Below, in pieces: positions 15,684 to 23,184 of a stretch of 64,000 bases of DNA. This DNA is from Saccharopolyspora elongata. GTDB taxonomy: Bacteria; Actinomycetota; Actinomycetes; Mycobacteriales; Pseudonocardiaceae. The translations under genes and the position numbers were made by a program. The notes beneath the pieces were generated by a model. That model was given only the letters and a program-made list of their open reading frames with translations, did not search any database and was not told the origin of the DNA. Where the stretch lies: the NCBI RefSeq assembly GCF_004348985.1, contig NZ_SMKW01000013.1:1-64000 (forward strand). The letters run 5' to 3'. Positions within the stretch are counted from its first letter, which is position 1; each line of letters starts with the position of its first letter.

Positions 15684-16511
15684 TCAGCGCCGGCGGCGCC
15701 AGGCCCGCAGGCCCCACCACGCCGCACCGGCCGCGGCCACCGCGCCCATGCCGACGCCGGCCGCGGTCACCGCCGCGCGGGACGGGGTGGGGATCCGGGC
15801 GCGCAGCGACACCGGGTGCTCGAAGGACAGCGTCGGCCAGCCGCGCTGGACGGCCTCCTTGCGCAGTCCGCGGTCGGGATTGACGACGGTCGGGTGTCCG
15901 ACGGCTTCCAGCAGCGGCAGATCCGTGATCGAGTCCGAGTACGCGTGGCACTCGGCGAGGTCGTAGCCGTACTCGTCGGAGAGCTCGCGGGCCGCGGTCG
16001 CCTTGTTCTCCGCGGAGCAGTAGAACTCGATCTCGCCGGTGTAGCGGCCGTCCACCACGACCATCCGGGTGCCGGACCAGTGCGTGGCGCCGAGCAGCTT
16101 CGCGATGGGGGCGACCACTTCTTCGCCCGAGGCCGACAGCACGACGATGTCGTGGCCCTGCTCCTGGTGCTCCGCGATGAGCTGCGTGGCCTCCTTGTAG
16201 ACCAGCGGATCGACGATGTCGTGCAGCGTTTCCTCGACGATCGCGTTGACCTGCTCGACGTCCCAGCCGGTGCACAGCGACGTGATGTGCGCGCGCATCC
16301 GGTCCATCTGGTCGGCGTCGGCGCCGGCCAGCATGAACACGAACTGGGCGTAGGCGCTCTTCAGCACGGCCCGTCGGTTGATCAGCCCTTCCTGGAAGAA
16401 GGGGCGGCTGAAGGCGAGGGTGCTCGACTTGGCGATGACGGTCTTGTCCAGGTCGAAGAACGCGGCCACCCGGCGTCCGGTGCGGGTCGATGGGTTCGCG
16501 GGCTCTGTCAC
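15684..16511 (-). CDS. HAD-IB family phosphatase, SerB-like, membrane anchored
   Basis: A 275-residue HAD-superfamily hydrolase, the counterpart of M. tuberculosis Rv3661. Motif I is FFDLDKTVI near residue 18, motif II is VVLSAS, the Lys is in RKEAV and motif IV is SDSITDLPLLE. The last ~30 residues are a hydrophobic segment (VGMGAVAAAGAAWWGLRAW) plus an RRRR end, so it is probably tail-anchored. GTG 16511 is preferred because TATGCT sits 7 nt before it (leaderless); ATG 16523 and ATG 16574 are in frame. It lies divergent from the 6C RNA and ssd. Substrate unknown. Confidence 0.8.
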   Translation of the reverse strand: MTEPANPSTRTGRRVAAFFDLDKTVIAKSSTLAFSRPFFQEGLINRRAVLKSAYAQFVFMLAGADADQMDRMRAHITSLCTGWDVEQVNAIVEETLHDIVDPLVYKEATQLIAEHQEQGHDIVVLSASGEEVVAPIAKLLGATHWSGTRMVVVDGRYTGEIEFYCSAENKATAARELSDEYGYDLAECHAYSDSITDLPLLEAVGHPTVVNPDRGLRKEAVQRGWPTLSFEHPVSLRARIPTPSRAAVTAAGVGMGAVAAAGAAWWGLRAWRRRR

Positions 16512-16890
16512 GCCGCACAGCATACGAGCCCGCTTCGGCGGGCTGCGGGCGCGCATTGCGGAAGGGTTTTCCATTCCCGGCGGTGGCCTTGCGCATCGTT
16601 TTCGGCAATCGATCCGTTAGTCGCCGCGCCCGTTGCCGCGCCGTCGACGGCCCGGGATTTGCTAGTTCCGGGGGCCCGGACGGCCCGATCTCGCGCCCCT
16701 GGGGAGGGGGCGGGCCGCCACGCGTCGAGAACTCACGCTGTGTGTGGTGTTGGGCGTTGCTTTCGTCTAGTGGGAGATTTTCCTTGACTCGAATGTCGGC
16801 TACCGATCGGTTCGGTGCGCACTGAGAGCGAGAACGTTCGCTCAAATGGACGGGAGGCATTGCGGGGGATCTACGAGCTAGAGTGAGAGG

Positions 16891-16984
16891 AGTCCGGTTC
16901 TACCGGGCAGGTTCAGCTCGACCCCCCGGAGCTGAACTGCAGACGGCCCCCGCCCCTCCCCCCTGGCGGGGGCCGTCCCCTTTC
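16891..16984 (+). ncRNA. 6C small RNA
   Basis: Two hairpins in a row each present exactly six C residues in the loop. Hairpin 1: GTTCAGCTC (16911-16919) with GAGCTGAAC (16929-16937), loop C-run 16922-16927. Hairpin 2: 13-bp stem 16942-16954 / 16965-16977, loop C-run 16958-16963, then CCCCTTT. This is the defining structure of the actinobacterial 6C RNA. In M. tuberculosis the 6C RNA (B11) also lies between the HAD gene and ssd. The 5' end is a guess from TAGAGT at 16879-16884; the second hairpin doubles as terminator. In mycobacteria it pairs through the C-runs with G-rich sites of mRNAs. Confidence 0.85.
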
Positions 16985-17073
16985 CGGGGGCTCCGCCGCG
17001 GCCATTCCGCCGGAAGCCAATGCGAACTCTTTCCGTTTTTCGCGGGCGATGTCGCGCTTTCGGGGTATGCGAG

Positions 17074-17101
17074 TTATCCACAGGTCGTCGGTTTGTCCAC
17101 A
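17074..17101 (+). promoter_or_regulatory. Two perfect DnaA boxes upstream of ssd
   Basis: TTATCCACA (17074-17082) and TTGTCCACA (17093-17101) both match the DnaA box consensus, in direct orientation with starts 19 bp apart. They are about 107 bp before the ssd start. They may bring DnaA to this promoter or titrate it. Confidence 0.7.
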
Positions 17102-17207
17102 GATTCGGAAAAGTCGGTTGGCAGATGCCGGTGATCCGGCCACCTTGGTTATCGAGCGCCAATTCGGTGCGCATCCATCCCGCCATTCGATTTCCGGAGG
17201 CATCGCC

Positions 17208-18293
17208 ATGACTGCTGCACGCCCGCTGCTCGTCGCGCGGGATTCCGCGCTGGCCGAAGAGGTCTCGCGGCTGGCCGCGGCGGCCGGCGGCGAAGTGGAA
17301 CACGTGCCGGGCCCGGCGCCGCCGAGCTGGCGGACCGCGCCGCTGGTGCTGCTCGACGCCGCTGCGCTCGGCGCGGCCGATGGACTGCCGCGAAGGCGCG
17401 GAGTCGTTGTGCTGTCGAAGGATCCGACGCCCGATCTCTGGCGTGCGGCGTTCGAGATCGGCGCCGAGCGCGTGGTCGAACTGCCTGCCGACGAGGCGGG
17501 TCTCATCGAGCTGCTGGCCGATGCCGGTGACGCTCCGGCGCAGGGTGGCCGGGTGCTCGCGGTGCTGGGCGGTTGTGGTGGAGCGGGAGCGTCCGTGCTG
17601 GCCACCGCGACGGCGGTGTTCGCCGCGCGCAGCGGAGAACGGTCGCTGCTGGTCGACTGCGATCCGCTCGGTGGCGGGGTCGATCTCGCAGTCGGTGCGG
17701 AGGCGGCCGACGGCCTGCGCTGGTCGGGGCTGGCCGTCAACGCCGGCCGACTCGCCGCGAGCGCGCTCCACGAGGCGCTGCCGAAGCGCCGGATCGGCAG
17801 CGGCGCGATCACCGTGCTGTCCTGCGACCGCGACGGGCCGCCGACCGGGCTGACGCCGGAAGCGGTACGAGCCGTGCTCGGTGCGGGCCGCCGGGCCGGC
17901 GACACCGTGGTCTGCGACCTGCCGCGCACCCTTCCGGAGGCGGCCGCGGCCGGGCTGCGCGAAGCGGACCTGGCGGTCGTCGTCGTGCCTGCCGAGGTGC
18001 GCGCCTGCGCGGCGGCGGCACGCGCGGTGGCGAGCATCCGGGAACACGCGGCCGGGCCGGTCCGGCTGGTGGTCCGGGGGCCCGCGCCCGGTGGGCTGCG
18101 CACGGCGGACGTGGCGCGAGCCGTGGGCGCGGAGGTCCTGGCGGTCATGCGGCCGCAGCCGCGCCTGCCGGCGGTCCTGGATCGCGGCGGTCTCGCCGCG
18201 GCCGGTCCGGTGCGGCGGGGCCCGGTGGCCCGGGCCGCGCGGGAAGTACTGGCCGCGCTCGGCCGCTCGGAACCGTCCACAGTGGCTGGTTGA
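17208..18293 (+). CDS. ssd: Septum-site-determining protein, CpaE/MinD-like
   Basis: A 361-residue ParA/MinD-family protein of the actinobacterial Ssd/CpaE type (Rv3660c counterpart). The N-terminal ~105 residues resemble a degenerate receiver-like domain. The ATPase part starts at VLAVLGGCGGAGASVLATAT, where the deviant Walker A has Gly and Ser in place of the Lys residues, and continues with SLLVDCDPLGGGVD. Loss of the Lys suggests weak or no ATP hydrolysis. In tad systems such proteins position the machine; in mycobacteria Ssd affects septation. ATG 17208 follows CCGGAGG. First gene of the tad operon. Confidence 0.88.
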   Translation: MTAARPLLVARDSALAEEVSRLAAAAGGEVEHVPGPAPPSWRTAPLVLLDAAALGAADGLPRRRGVVVLSKDPTPDLWRAAFEIGAERVVELPADEAGLIELLADAGDAPAQGGRVLAVLGGCGGAGASVLATATAVFAARSGERSLLVDCDPLGGGVDLAVGAEAADGLRWSGLAVNAGRLAASALHEALPKRRIGSGAITVLSCDRDGPPTGLTPEAVRAVLGAGRRAGDTVVCDLPRTLPEAAAAGLREADLAVVVVPAEVRACAAAARAVASIREHAAGPVRLVVRGPAPGGLRTADVARAVGAEVLAVMRPQPRLPAVLDRGGLAAAGPVRRGPVARAAREVLAALGRSEPSTVAG

Positions 18294-18372
18294 CGGCAGG
18301 GAAGCGCGTCGGTCGGGCGGCGCGGGGAATCAGCTCTTTCGGTGCTCCATCAGAACGGAAGTGAGTCGAGTC

Positions 18373-19617
18373 ATGTCCATGAGTCGTGTCCTGGAAGTCG
18401 ACCCGATCCCCGGCGGATCGGCGGAATCGTCCACTGTGGCCGATTCGATCGACGGTGAGTTGCTGGCGCGGGTGCGCAACCGGCTGGTCGGCAGCGGCGC
18501 CACGCTGACCTCGTCCGCCGTCGCGTCCGCGGTGCGGGAGGAGTCGGGCGGGCTGGTCGCCGACGCCGACGTGCTGGCCGCACTTCGCCTGGTGCAGCAG
18601 GAATTCCGCGGGGCCGGCGTGCTGGAGCCGCTGCTGCGCGATCCGGCGGTGTCCGACGTGCTCGTCACCGCGCCGAACAAGGTGTGGGTCGACCGCGGCG
18701 AAGGGCTCCAGCGCGCGGCGGTCCGCTTCGCCGACGAAGACGCGGTGCGCCGCCTCGCGCAGCGGCTCGCGGTGGCCAGCGGCCGCAGGCTGGACGACGC
18801 CCAGCCATGGGTCGATGCTTGGTTGCCGCAGGAGAGCGCATCCGGGCCGGTCCGGCTGCACGCGGTGCTTCCGCCGGTTGCGGGCGAGGGCACCTGCATC
18901 TCGCTGCGCGTGCTGCGCCCGGCCGCGCACGATCTCGACGCGCTGTGCGGTTCCGGTGCCTTCGACGGCCCGACCGCCGCGGTGCTGCGCGAGATCGTCG
19001 CGACCAGGCTGGCCTTCCTGGTCGTCGGCGGCACGGCCAGCGGCAAGACGACGTTGCTGGCGGCGATGCTGGGCGAGGTCGCGGAATCCGAGCGCATCGT
19101 GTGCGTCGAGGAGGCCGCCGAGCTCTACCCCCGTCATCCGCACGTGGTCCGGCTGCTCACCCGTCCGGCGAACGTCGAGGGAGCCGGCGAGATCCAGGTC
19201 CGCGACCTGGTCCGGCAGGCGCTGCGCATGCGGCCCGATCGGCTCGTCGTCGGCGAGGTGCGCGGCGGTGAGGTGCGCGAGCTGCTGGCCGCGCTGAACA
19301 CCGGCCACGACGGGGGCGGCGGCACGCTGCACGCCAACTCGCCACAAGAGGTTCCGGCCCGGATGGAGGCGCTGGCGGCGCTCGGCGGGCTGCCGCGCGC
19401 GGCCCTGCACAGCCAGCTCGCCGCGGCAGTGCAGGTGGTGCTGCACGTTCGCCGGAGCGCTCGGCGCGGGAGGCATCTCGCCGGGATAGGCGTGCTGCGG
19501 CGCAACGGCGAGCTGGTCGAGGTGCTCCCGGCCTGGCAGGCCGAGAGCGGGTGGGGGCCGGGCAAGGGCGCGTTGGCGGCGCTGCTGGCCGCGAGGGGAG
19601 GCGCGTTGCCGTGCTGA
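18373..19617 (+). CDS. tadA: TadA/CpaF secretion ATPase
   Basis: A 414-residue type II/IV secretion ATPase that powers the Flp/tad pilus machine at the inner face of the membrane. An N-terminal helical domain (1-100) precedes the RecA-like core: Walker [10 protein letters not shown] at about 219-227, Asp box [10 protein letters not shown], Walker [16 protein letters not shown] and the His box GTLHANSP. The Rv3659c counterpart. ATG 18373 is chosen (AACGGAAGTGAG upstream). Its 3' end overlaps tadB by 7 nt. Confidence 0.93.
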   Translation: MSMSRVLEVDPIPGGSAESSTVADSIDGELLARVRNRLVGSGATLTSSAVASAVREESGGLVADADVLAALRLVQQEFRGAGVLEPLLRDPAVSDVLVTAPNKVWVDRGEGLQRAAVRFADEDAVRRLAQRLAVASGRRLDDAQPWVDAWLPQESASGPVRLHAVLPPVAGEGTCISLRVLRPAAHDLDALCGSGAFDGPTAAVLREIVATRLAFLVVGGTASGKTTLLAAMLGEVAESERIVCVEEAAELYPRHPHVVRLLTRPANVEGAGEIQVRDLVRQALRMRPDRLVVGEVRGGEVRELLAALNTGHDGGGGTLHANSPQEVPARMEALAALGGLPRAALHSQLAAAVQVVLHVRRSARRGRHLAGIGVLRRNGELVEVLPAWQAESGWGPGKGALAALLAARGGALPC

Positions 19618-20411
19618 TCCACGCGCTGGTCGTGCTGGCAGTGGCCGTTCTCTGTTGGCCGGAGATCAGGGCGCGTGACCGGCTCCTCGCCGAGCCGGTG
19701 CGCGTTGCCAGACCTTCGTTCCGGGGTGGCGCCCGGCTGCTCGTGCTTCCAGCCGGCGCCGTCGCGGGCTGGGGCTTCGCCGGTCCGGCCGGTTCTTGCG
19801 CGGCTGTTGCGTTGTCGCTGCTCGGCGCGAAGTACTGGCGAACGCAGCGGGACTGGCGACATCGGCTGGACCGGGCCGACGAGCTGACCGCGGGGCTGCG
19901 GCTGCTGGTGGCGCAGCTGCGCGCTGGCGCCCACCCGGCCGCCGCTGCGGAGGGAGCGGCGGCCGAGGCCGGTCCGGCGGTGGCCGGGGTGTTCCAGGAC
20001 ATGGCCACCACGGTCCGGCTCGGCGGCGATGTCGCGGCGGCTCTCGAAGGGCACGACGGGATCACCGAGCTGCGCGGGCCGCAGGACCGGATGGCCAGGG
20101 CCTGGGCGCTGGCGGAGCGGCATGGCGTAGCGCTGGCCGACCTGCTCGATGCGGTGCGCCGCGACGTCGAGCGGCGGACCGCGTTCCGGCGGGACGTCGA
20201 GGCGAAGATGGCCGGCCCGCGATCGACCGCCGCCGTGCTCACCGGGCTGCCGGTCTTCGGGTTGCTGTTCGGCGAAGCCGTCGGGGCTGGGCCGATCACC
20301 GTCCTGACCGGCGGGCTGCTCGGGCAGCTGCTCCTGCTGGTCGGAGTGGCCCTGCTGTGCGCCGGGGTCGGCTGGACGTTGCGCCTGACCAAGGCGGTGG
20401 TGCAGCCGTGA
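19611..20411 (+). CDS. tadB: TadB-like membrane platform protein
   Basis: A 266-residue membrane protein of the type II secretion system F family, with hydrophobic segments near residues 1-17, 38-70 and two at the C-terminus ([28 protein letters not shown]). The cytoplasmic part [20 protein letters not shown] is the F-domain signature. It forms the inner-membrane platform with TadC. GTG 19611 lies inside the end of tadA with GGGGAGG upstream, so translation is coupled. The Rv3658c counterpart. Confidence 0.85.
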   Translation: MLIHALVVLAVAVLCWPEIRARDRLLAEPVRVARPSFRGGARLLVLPAGAVAGWGFAGPAGSCAAVALSLLGAKYWRTQRDWRHRLDRADELTAGLRLLVAQLRAGAHPAAAAEGAAAEAGPAVAGVFQDMATTVRLGGDVAAALEGHDGITELRGPQDRMARAWALAERHGVALADLLDAVRRDVERRTAFRRDVEAKMAGPRSTAAVLTGLPVFGLLFGEAVGAGPITVLTGGLLGQLLLLVGVALLCAGVGWTLRLTKAVVQP

Positions 20412-21109
20412 TCGAACTGCTGCTCGCGGCCGCGGCTCTGCTGCTCGTGCCGCCGAGCTCGGCGCGGGCGAGGCTCCGGTCGCTCGGCCCGCGCTCGCCG
20501 GCTCGGGGGCGTCCCAGGAAGTCCATTGTGGTCTGGGCGTTGCCGCTGGCCGTCGGGGCCGGCGCGGTGCAGGTGCTGGGCCCGGTCGTCGGGATCTCGA
20601 TGGGGCTGGCCGCGGCCTTCGCCGTGCGCCGGTGGTCTGCGCTCGCGGACCGGCGCCGCGACCGGACGGATCCGCTCGCGCTGGCCGCCGGTTGGGACCT
20701 GCTGGCCGCCGGGATGCGCGCCGGGCTGCCGGTGTCGGTGATCGTGCGCGCGGTGGCCGACGAACTCACCGGTGCGGCGCACCGAACTCTGCGCGAGGTC
20801 GCCGACCACCTCGCGCTGGGCGCGGATGCCGCGACCGGCTGGGAACCGGCGCTGTGGAACCCGGACACCGCAGAACTCGCGCGGGCGGCCCGGCGCACCG
20901 CCCGGACCGGCAGCGCGCTGGCGGACGTGGCGGGCGAAATCGCAGCCCACGCGCGAGCTGTGGTTGCCGAGCAGGCCGAAGTACGCGTGCAGCGCGCAAC
21001 GGTGTGGATCTCGGCGCCGCTGGGCCTGTGCTTCCTGCCCGCGTTCCTGTGCCTCGGGGTGCTGCCCGTGGTGGTCGGCATGATGCACCGCCTCGCGGTG
21101 CCCTTGTAA
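20408..21109 (+). CDS. tadC: TadC-like membrane platform protein
   Basis: A 233-residue second F-domain protein (Rv3657c counterpart). [20 protein letters not shown] is the F-domain start, and the C-terminus has a long hydrophobic segment ([20 protein letters not shown]). The start GTG shares the GTGA overlap with the tadB stop. Together with TadB it should form the pilus base. Adjacent CCATTGTGG palindromes occur within its start region (20523) and just after its end (21112). Confidence 0.85.
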   Translation: MIELLLAAAALLLVPPSSARARLRSLGPRSPARGRPRKSIVVWALPLAVGAGAVQVLGPVVGISMGLAAAFAVRRWSALADRRRDRTDPLALAAGWDLLAAGMRAGLPVSVIVRAVADELTGAAHRTLREVADHLALGADAATGWEPALWNPDTAELARAARRTARTGSALADVAGEIAAHARAVVAEQAEVRVQRATVWISAPLGLCFLPAFLCLGVLPVVVGMMHRLAVPL

Positions 21110-21143
21110 GTCCATTGTGGATCTGAACTGGAGGTTGATCGAA

Positions 21144-21353
21144 ATGAGTGCCCGGTCGAACCGGTGGACGGCGACGCGCCGACTGCGCGCCCTGCTGCAC
21201 GGGGACGGTGGCATGAGCACCGCCGAATACGCGGTGGGAACCGTCGCCGCGGTGGCGTTCGCCTCGCTTCTCTACGACGTCGTGACCGGAAACTCGGTCA
21301 AGGACGCCCTCGCCGGGCTCATCGCCCGCGGGCTCGAAGGCGGCGATACCTGA
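21144..21353 (+). CDS. Flp-pilin-like DUF4244 protein
   Basis: A 69-residue small protein with a basic N-terminus (SARSNRWTATRRLRALLHGD), then GGMSTAEYAVGTVAAVAFAS and a hydrophobic stretch. The G-M-STAEYAVG motif resembles the prepilin cleavage site and conserved Glu of Flp pilins (cut after Gly, Glu at +5). It is the likely pilin-like subunit (Rv3656c counterpart). ATG 21144 follows GGAGG. Its stop overlaps the next start (ATGA). No prepilin peptidase gene is seen in the window. Confidence 0.82.
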   Translation: MSARSNRWTATRRLRALLHGDGGMSTAEYAVGTVAAVAFASLLYDVVTGNSVKDALAGLIARGLEGGDT

Positions 21354-21736
21354 TGGCCGCGCAGGTGGTTCCGGCGTCGCCCGGCGCCGGAACGGCCTGC
21401 CGCGACGCCGGCGCGGTCACGGTCGAGGCGGCACTGGGCATCTGCTCGGTGATCGCGGTGTTCGCGCTGGTCCTGACCGGGATCGGCGCGCTGATCGGCC
21501 AGCTCCGCTGCACCGATGCGGCGGTCGAAGCCGCGCGACTGGTGGCGCGCGGCGACCGGCCCCGCGCGGACGAGGCGGTCGGCCGCATCGCGCCCGGCGG
21601 CGCGTCGCTTTCGGTGCTGGTCGAGGGCGATCAGGTCAGCACCGAGGTGAGCGCCCCGCTGCCCGGCGAGTTCCTGCCCGGCCGCTGGCTGAAGGCGCGG
21701 GCGGTGGCGGTGCTGGAACCAGGAGTGGTGCCATGA
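21353..21736 (+). CDS. TadE-like minor pseudopilin
   Basis: A 127-residue protein with one membrane helix near the N-terminus (VTVEAALGICSVIAVFALVL), preceded by a short Cys-containing leader. The AVTVEAA motif is typical of TadE proteins, which are processed like pilins. The C-terminal ~80 residues lie outside the membrane. The Rv3655c counterpart. It overlaps the gene before by ATGA and the gene after by 4 nt. Confidence 0.8.
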   Translation: MAAQVVPASPGAGTACRDAGAVTVEAALGICSVIAVFALVLTGIGALIGQLRCTDAAVEAARLVARGDRPRADEAVGRIAPGGASLSVLVEGDQVSTEVSAPLPGEFLPGRWLKARAVAVLEPGVVP

Positions 21737-22080
21737 GCGGCGACAGGGGAGCGGCCACCGTGGTTGCGGCGGTGCTCTCGCTGGCGCTGATCATCCTGCT
21801 GTCCGTCGTCCTGCAACTGGGCGCGGTCACCGTCGCCCGCCACCGGGCCGAAGGGGCGGCAGATCTCGCCGCGCTGGCCGCCGCCGCGTACGCGCCGCAC
21901 GGGCAGCAGGTCGCGTGCGAGCGGGCGAACCGGGTCGCGAGCGGGATGCGAGCCGAGCTCGCGGAGTGCCGGATGGACGGCTGGGACGCCGTCGTGACGG
22001 TCCGAGCCGATCTTCCCGCGTTCGTCCCCGGCGGGCGAAAGGCCAGCGCACGGGCTCGTGCCGGGCCGGAGGGAAGCTGA
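21733..22080 (+). CDS. TadE/TadG-like protein of the helicase/secretion neighbourhood
   Basis: A 115-residue protein. GDRGAATVVAAVLSLALIIL at the N-terminus is the TadG-like membrane anchor (Rv3654c-type, known as helicase/secretion neighbourhood TadE-like protein). [20 protein letters not shown] follows; two Cys (residues near 57 and 75) may form a disulfide outside the cell. Last gene of the tad operon. Confidence 0.8.
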   Translation: MSGDRGAATVVAAVLSLALIILLSVVLQLGAVTVARHRAEGAADLAALAAAAYAPHGQQVACERANRVASGMRAELAECRMDGWDAVVTVRADLPAFVPGGRKASARARAGPEGS

Positions 22081-22409
22081 ACGGCGGCCGATCGATCCGG
22101 CCGCGACGAACGGTCGACGAGCGGTCAGGCGACCGGATTTCACCCTAGCGAGCGGTCGTTCCGGTGCCGCTCAACAGGATGATCCTTTTAGTTCACGTGT
22201 TCTGGGCGGGAGCGTTCGTCGCGGCTCAGCTACCGGTCGTCGACTGGGGGTGTACTCACCCGGTTCGGATGACGTTGATTAGTGGTGTGAGCGCAAGACC
22301 CAAGGTTCACGACAACGAGGTCGAGAACCAGGCGGCTGCCGAAGGTTCTACCGGAGGCACCCCCGAGCCGCCGGTCCGGCGCCCACTGTGGAACAAGGAG
22401 GCGGAGCAA
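22081..22409. other. Intergenic region between tad operon and prim-pol gene
   Basis: No confident gene. It holds the hairpin GGGTG-TACT-CACCC near 22250. The prim-pol frame is open upstream from 22164 with passable codon use, so a longer N-terminus cannot be excluded, but only ATG 22410 has a good ribosome-binding site. Confidence 0.5.
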
Positions 22410-23081
22410 ATGCAACGGTCGGCGGACAGGTGGCAAAGCGCCTTCCGCGGCATCCCGGCCCACCCGGCCGGGCTGACCAGCAGCCGGATCGAACTTCGCG
22501 TGCAGGCAATCGGATTCGCCTCGCGCGGTTGGCCGGTGCTACCCGGAACCTACCCCGAAGAAGACGGCTGGATCGGTCGCCGCGGACGCCAGGAGACCGG
22601 CCTGCGGCCGGTGTACCGCGACTGGCAGGACCGCCTCGGCACCAACCCCGACGAGGTCACGTCCTGGTGGATGGAGCGGCCCTACGGCCTGCTGGTCGCC
22701 ACCGGAACCACGGTCGACGCCATCGAGGTCGACTCGAACCTCGGCCACCGCGCCGCGTTGGTGCTGCGCGCACTCGGCTTCCCGGTGCCGATCGTGGCCA
22801 CCCCGGACGGCCGCTGGTACTTCCTGATGTCCGGCGGCGGCGAGCTCTACCCAGAGCTGGCCGACCTGGGCGGAATCATCTTGCACAGCAACGGAAGCTG
22901 GGTGCCGATGCCCCCGTCGGCCTACCCCGGCGGCGCGGTGCACTGGCGGGTCAAGCCGGAGGTCTGCGCCTGGCAGCTGCCCACCCCGGACTTCGTGCAG
23001 GACGCGCTCTGCACGGGTCTCGAACTCCTTGACAACAGCAGTCCGGAGAACGTGGCGGAACTTCTCGCAGCGGGCAGGTGA
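22410..23081 (+). CDS. Bifunctional DNA primase/polymerase (prim-pol) N-terminal domain protein
   Basis: A 223-residue stand-alone prim-pol domain. GFASRGWPVLPGTYP near residues 33-47 opens the domain, and IEVDSNLGHRAALVLRALG is close to the conserved position of the catalytic acids, although the usual DxD reads EVD. WYFLMSGGGELYP and the C-terminal strands follow. Actinobacteria carry such proteins near the tad/helicase genes, without a helicase domain. Enzymatic activity is uncertain. ATG 22410 follows AAGGAGG at ideal spacing. It is convergent with the helicase gene. Confidence 0.72.
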   Translation: MQRSADRWQSAFRGIPAHPAGLTSSRIELRVQAIGFASRGWPVLPGTYPEEDGWIGRRGRQETGLRPVYRDWQDRLGTNPDEVTSWWMERPYGLLVATGTTVDAIEVDSNLGHRAALVLRALGFPVPIVATPDGRWYFLMSGGGELYPELADLGGIILHSNGSWVPMPPSAYPGGAVHWRVKPEVCAWQLPTPDFVQDALCTGLELLDNSSPENVAELLAAGR

Positions 23082-23184
23082 CCACCTGCCGGCCGCACCG
23101 ACGCCGACCGGATTGGCATCCGCGCCCCGGGCTCCCCGACACGACCGAACGCGTCTCCTCCGAGCACGCACCAGCCCTTCGTGC

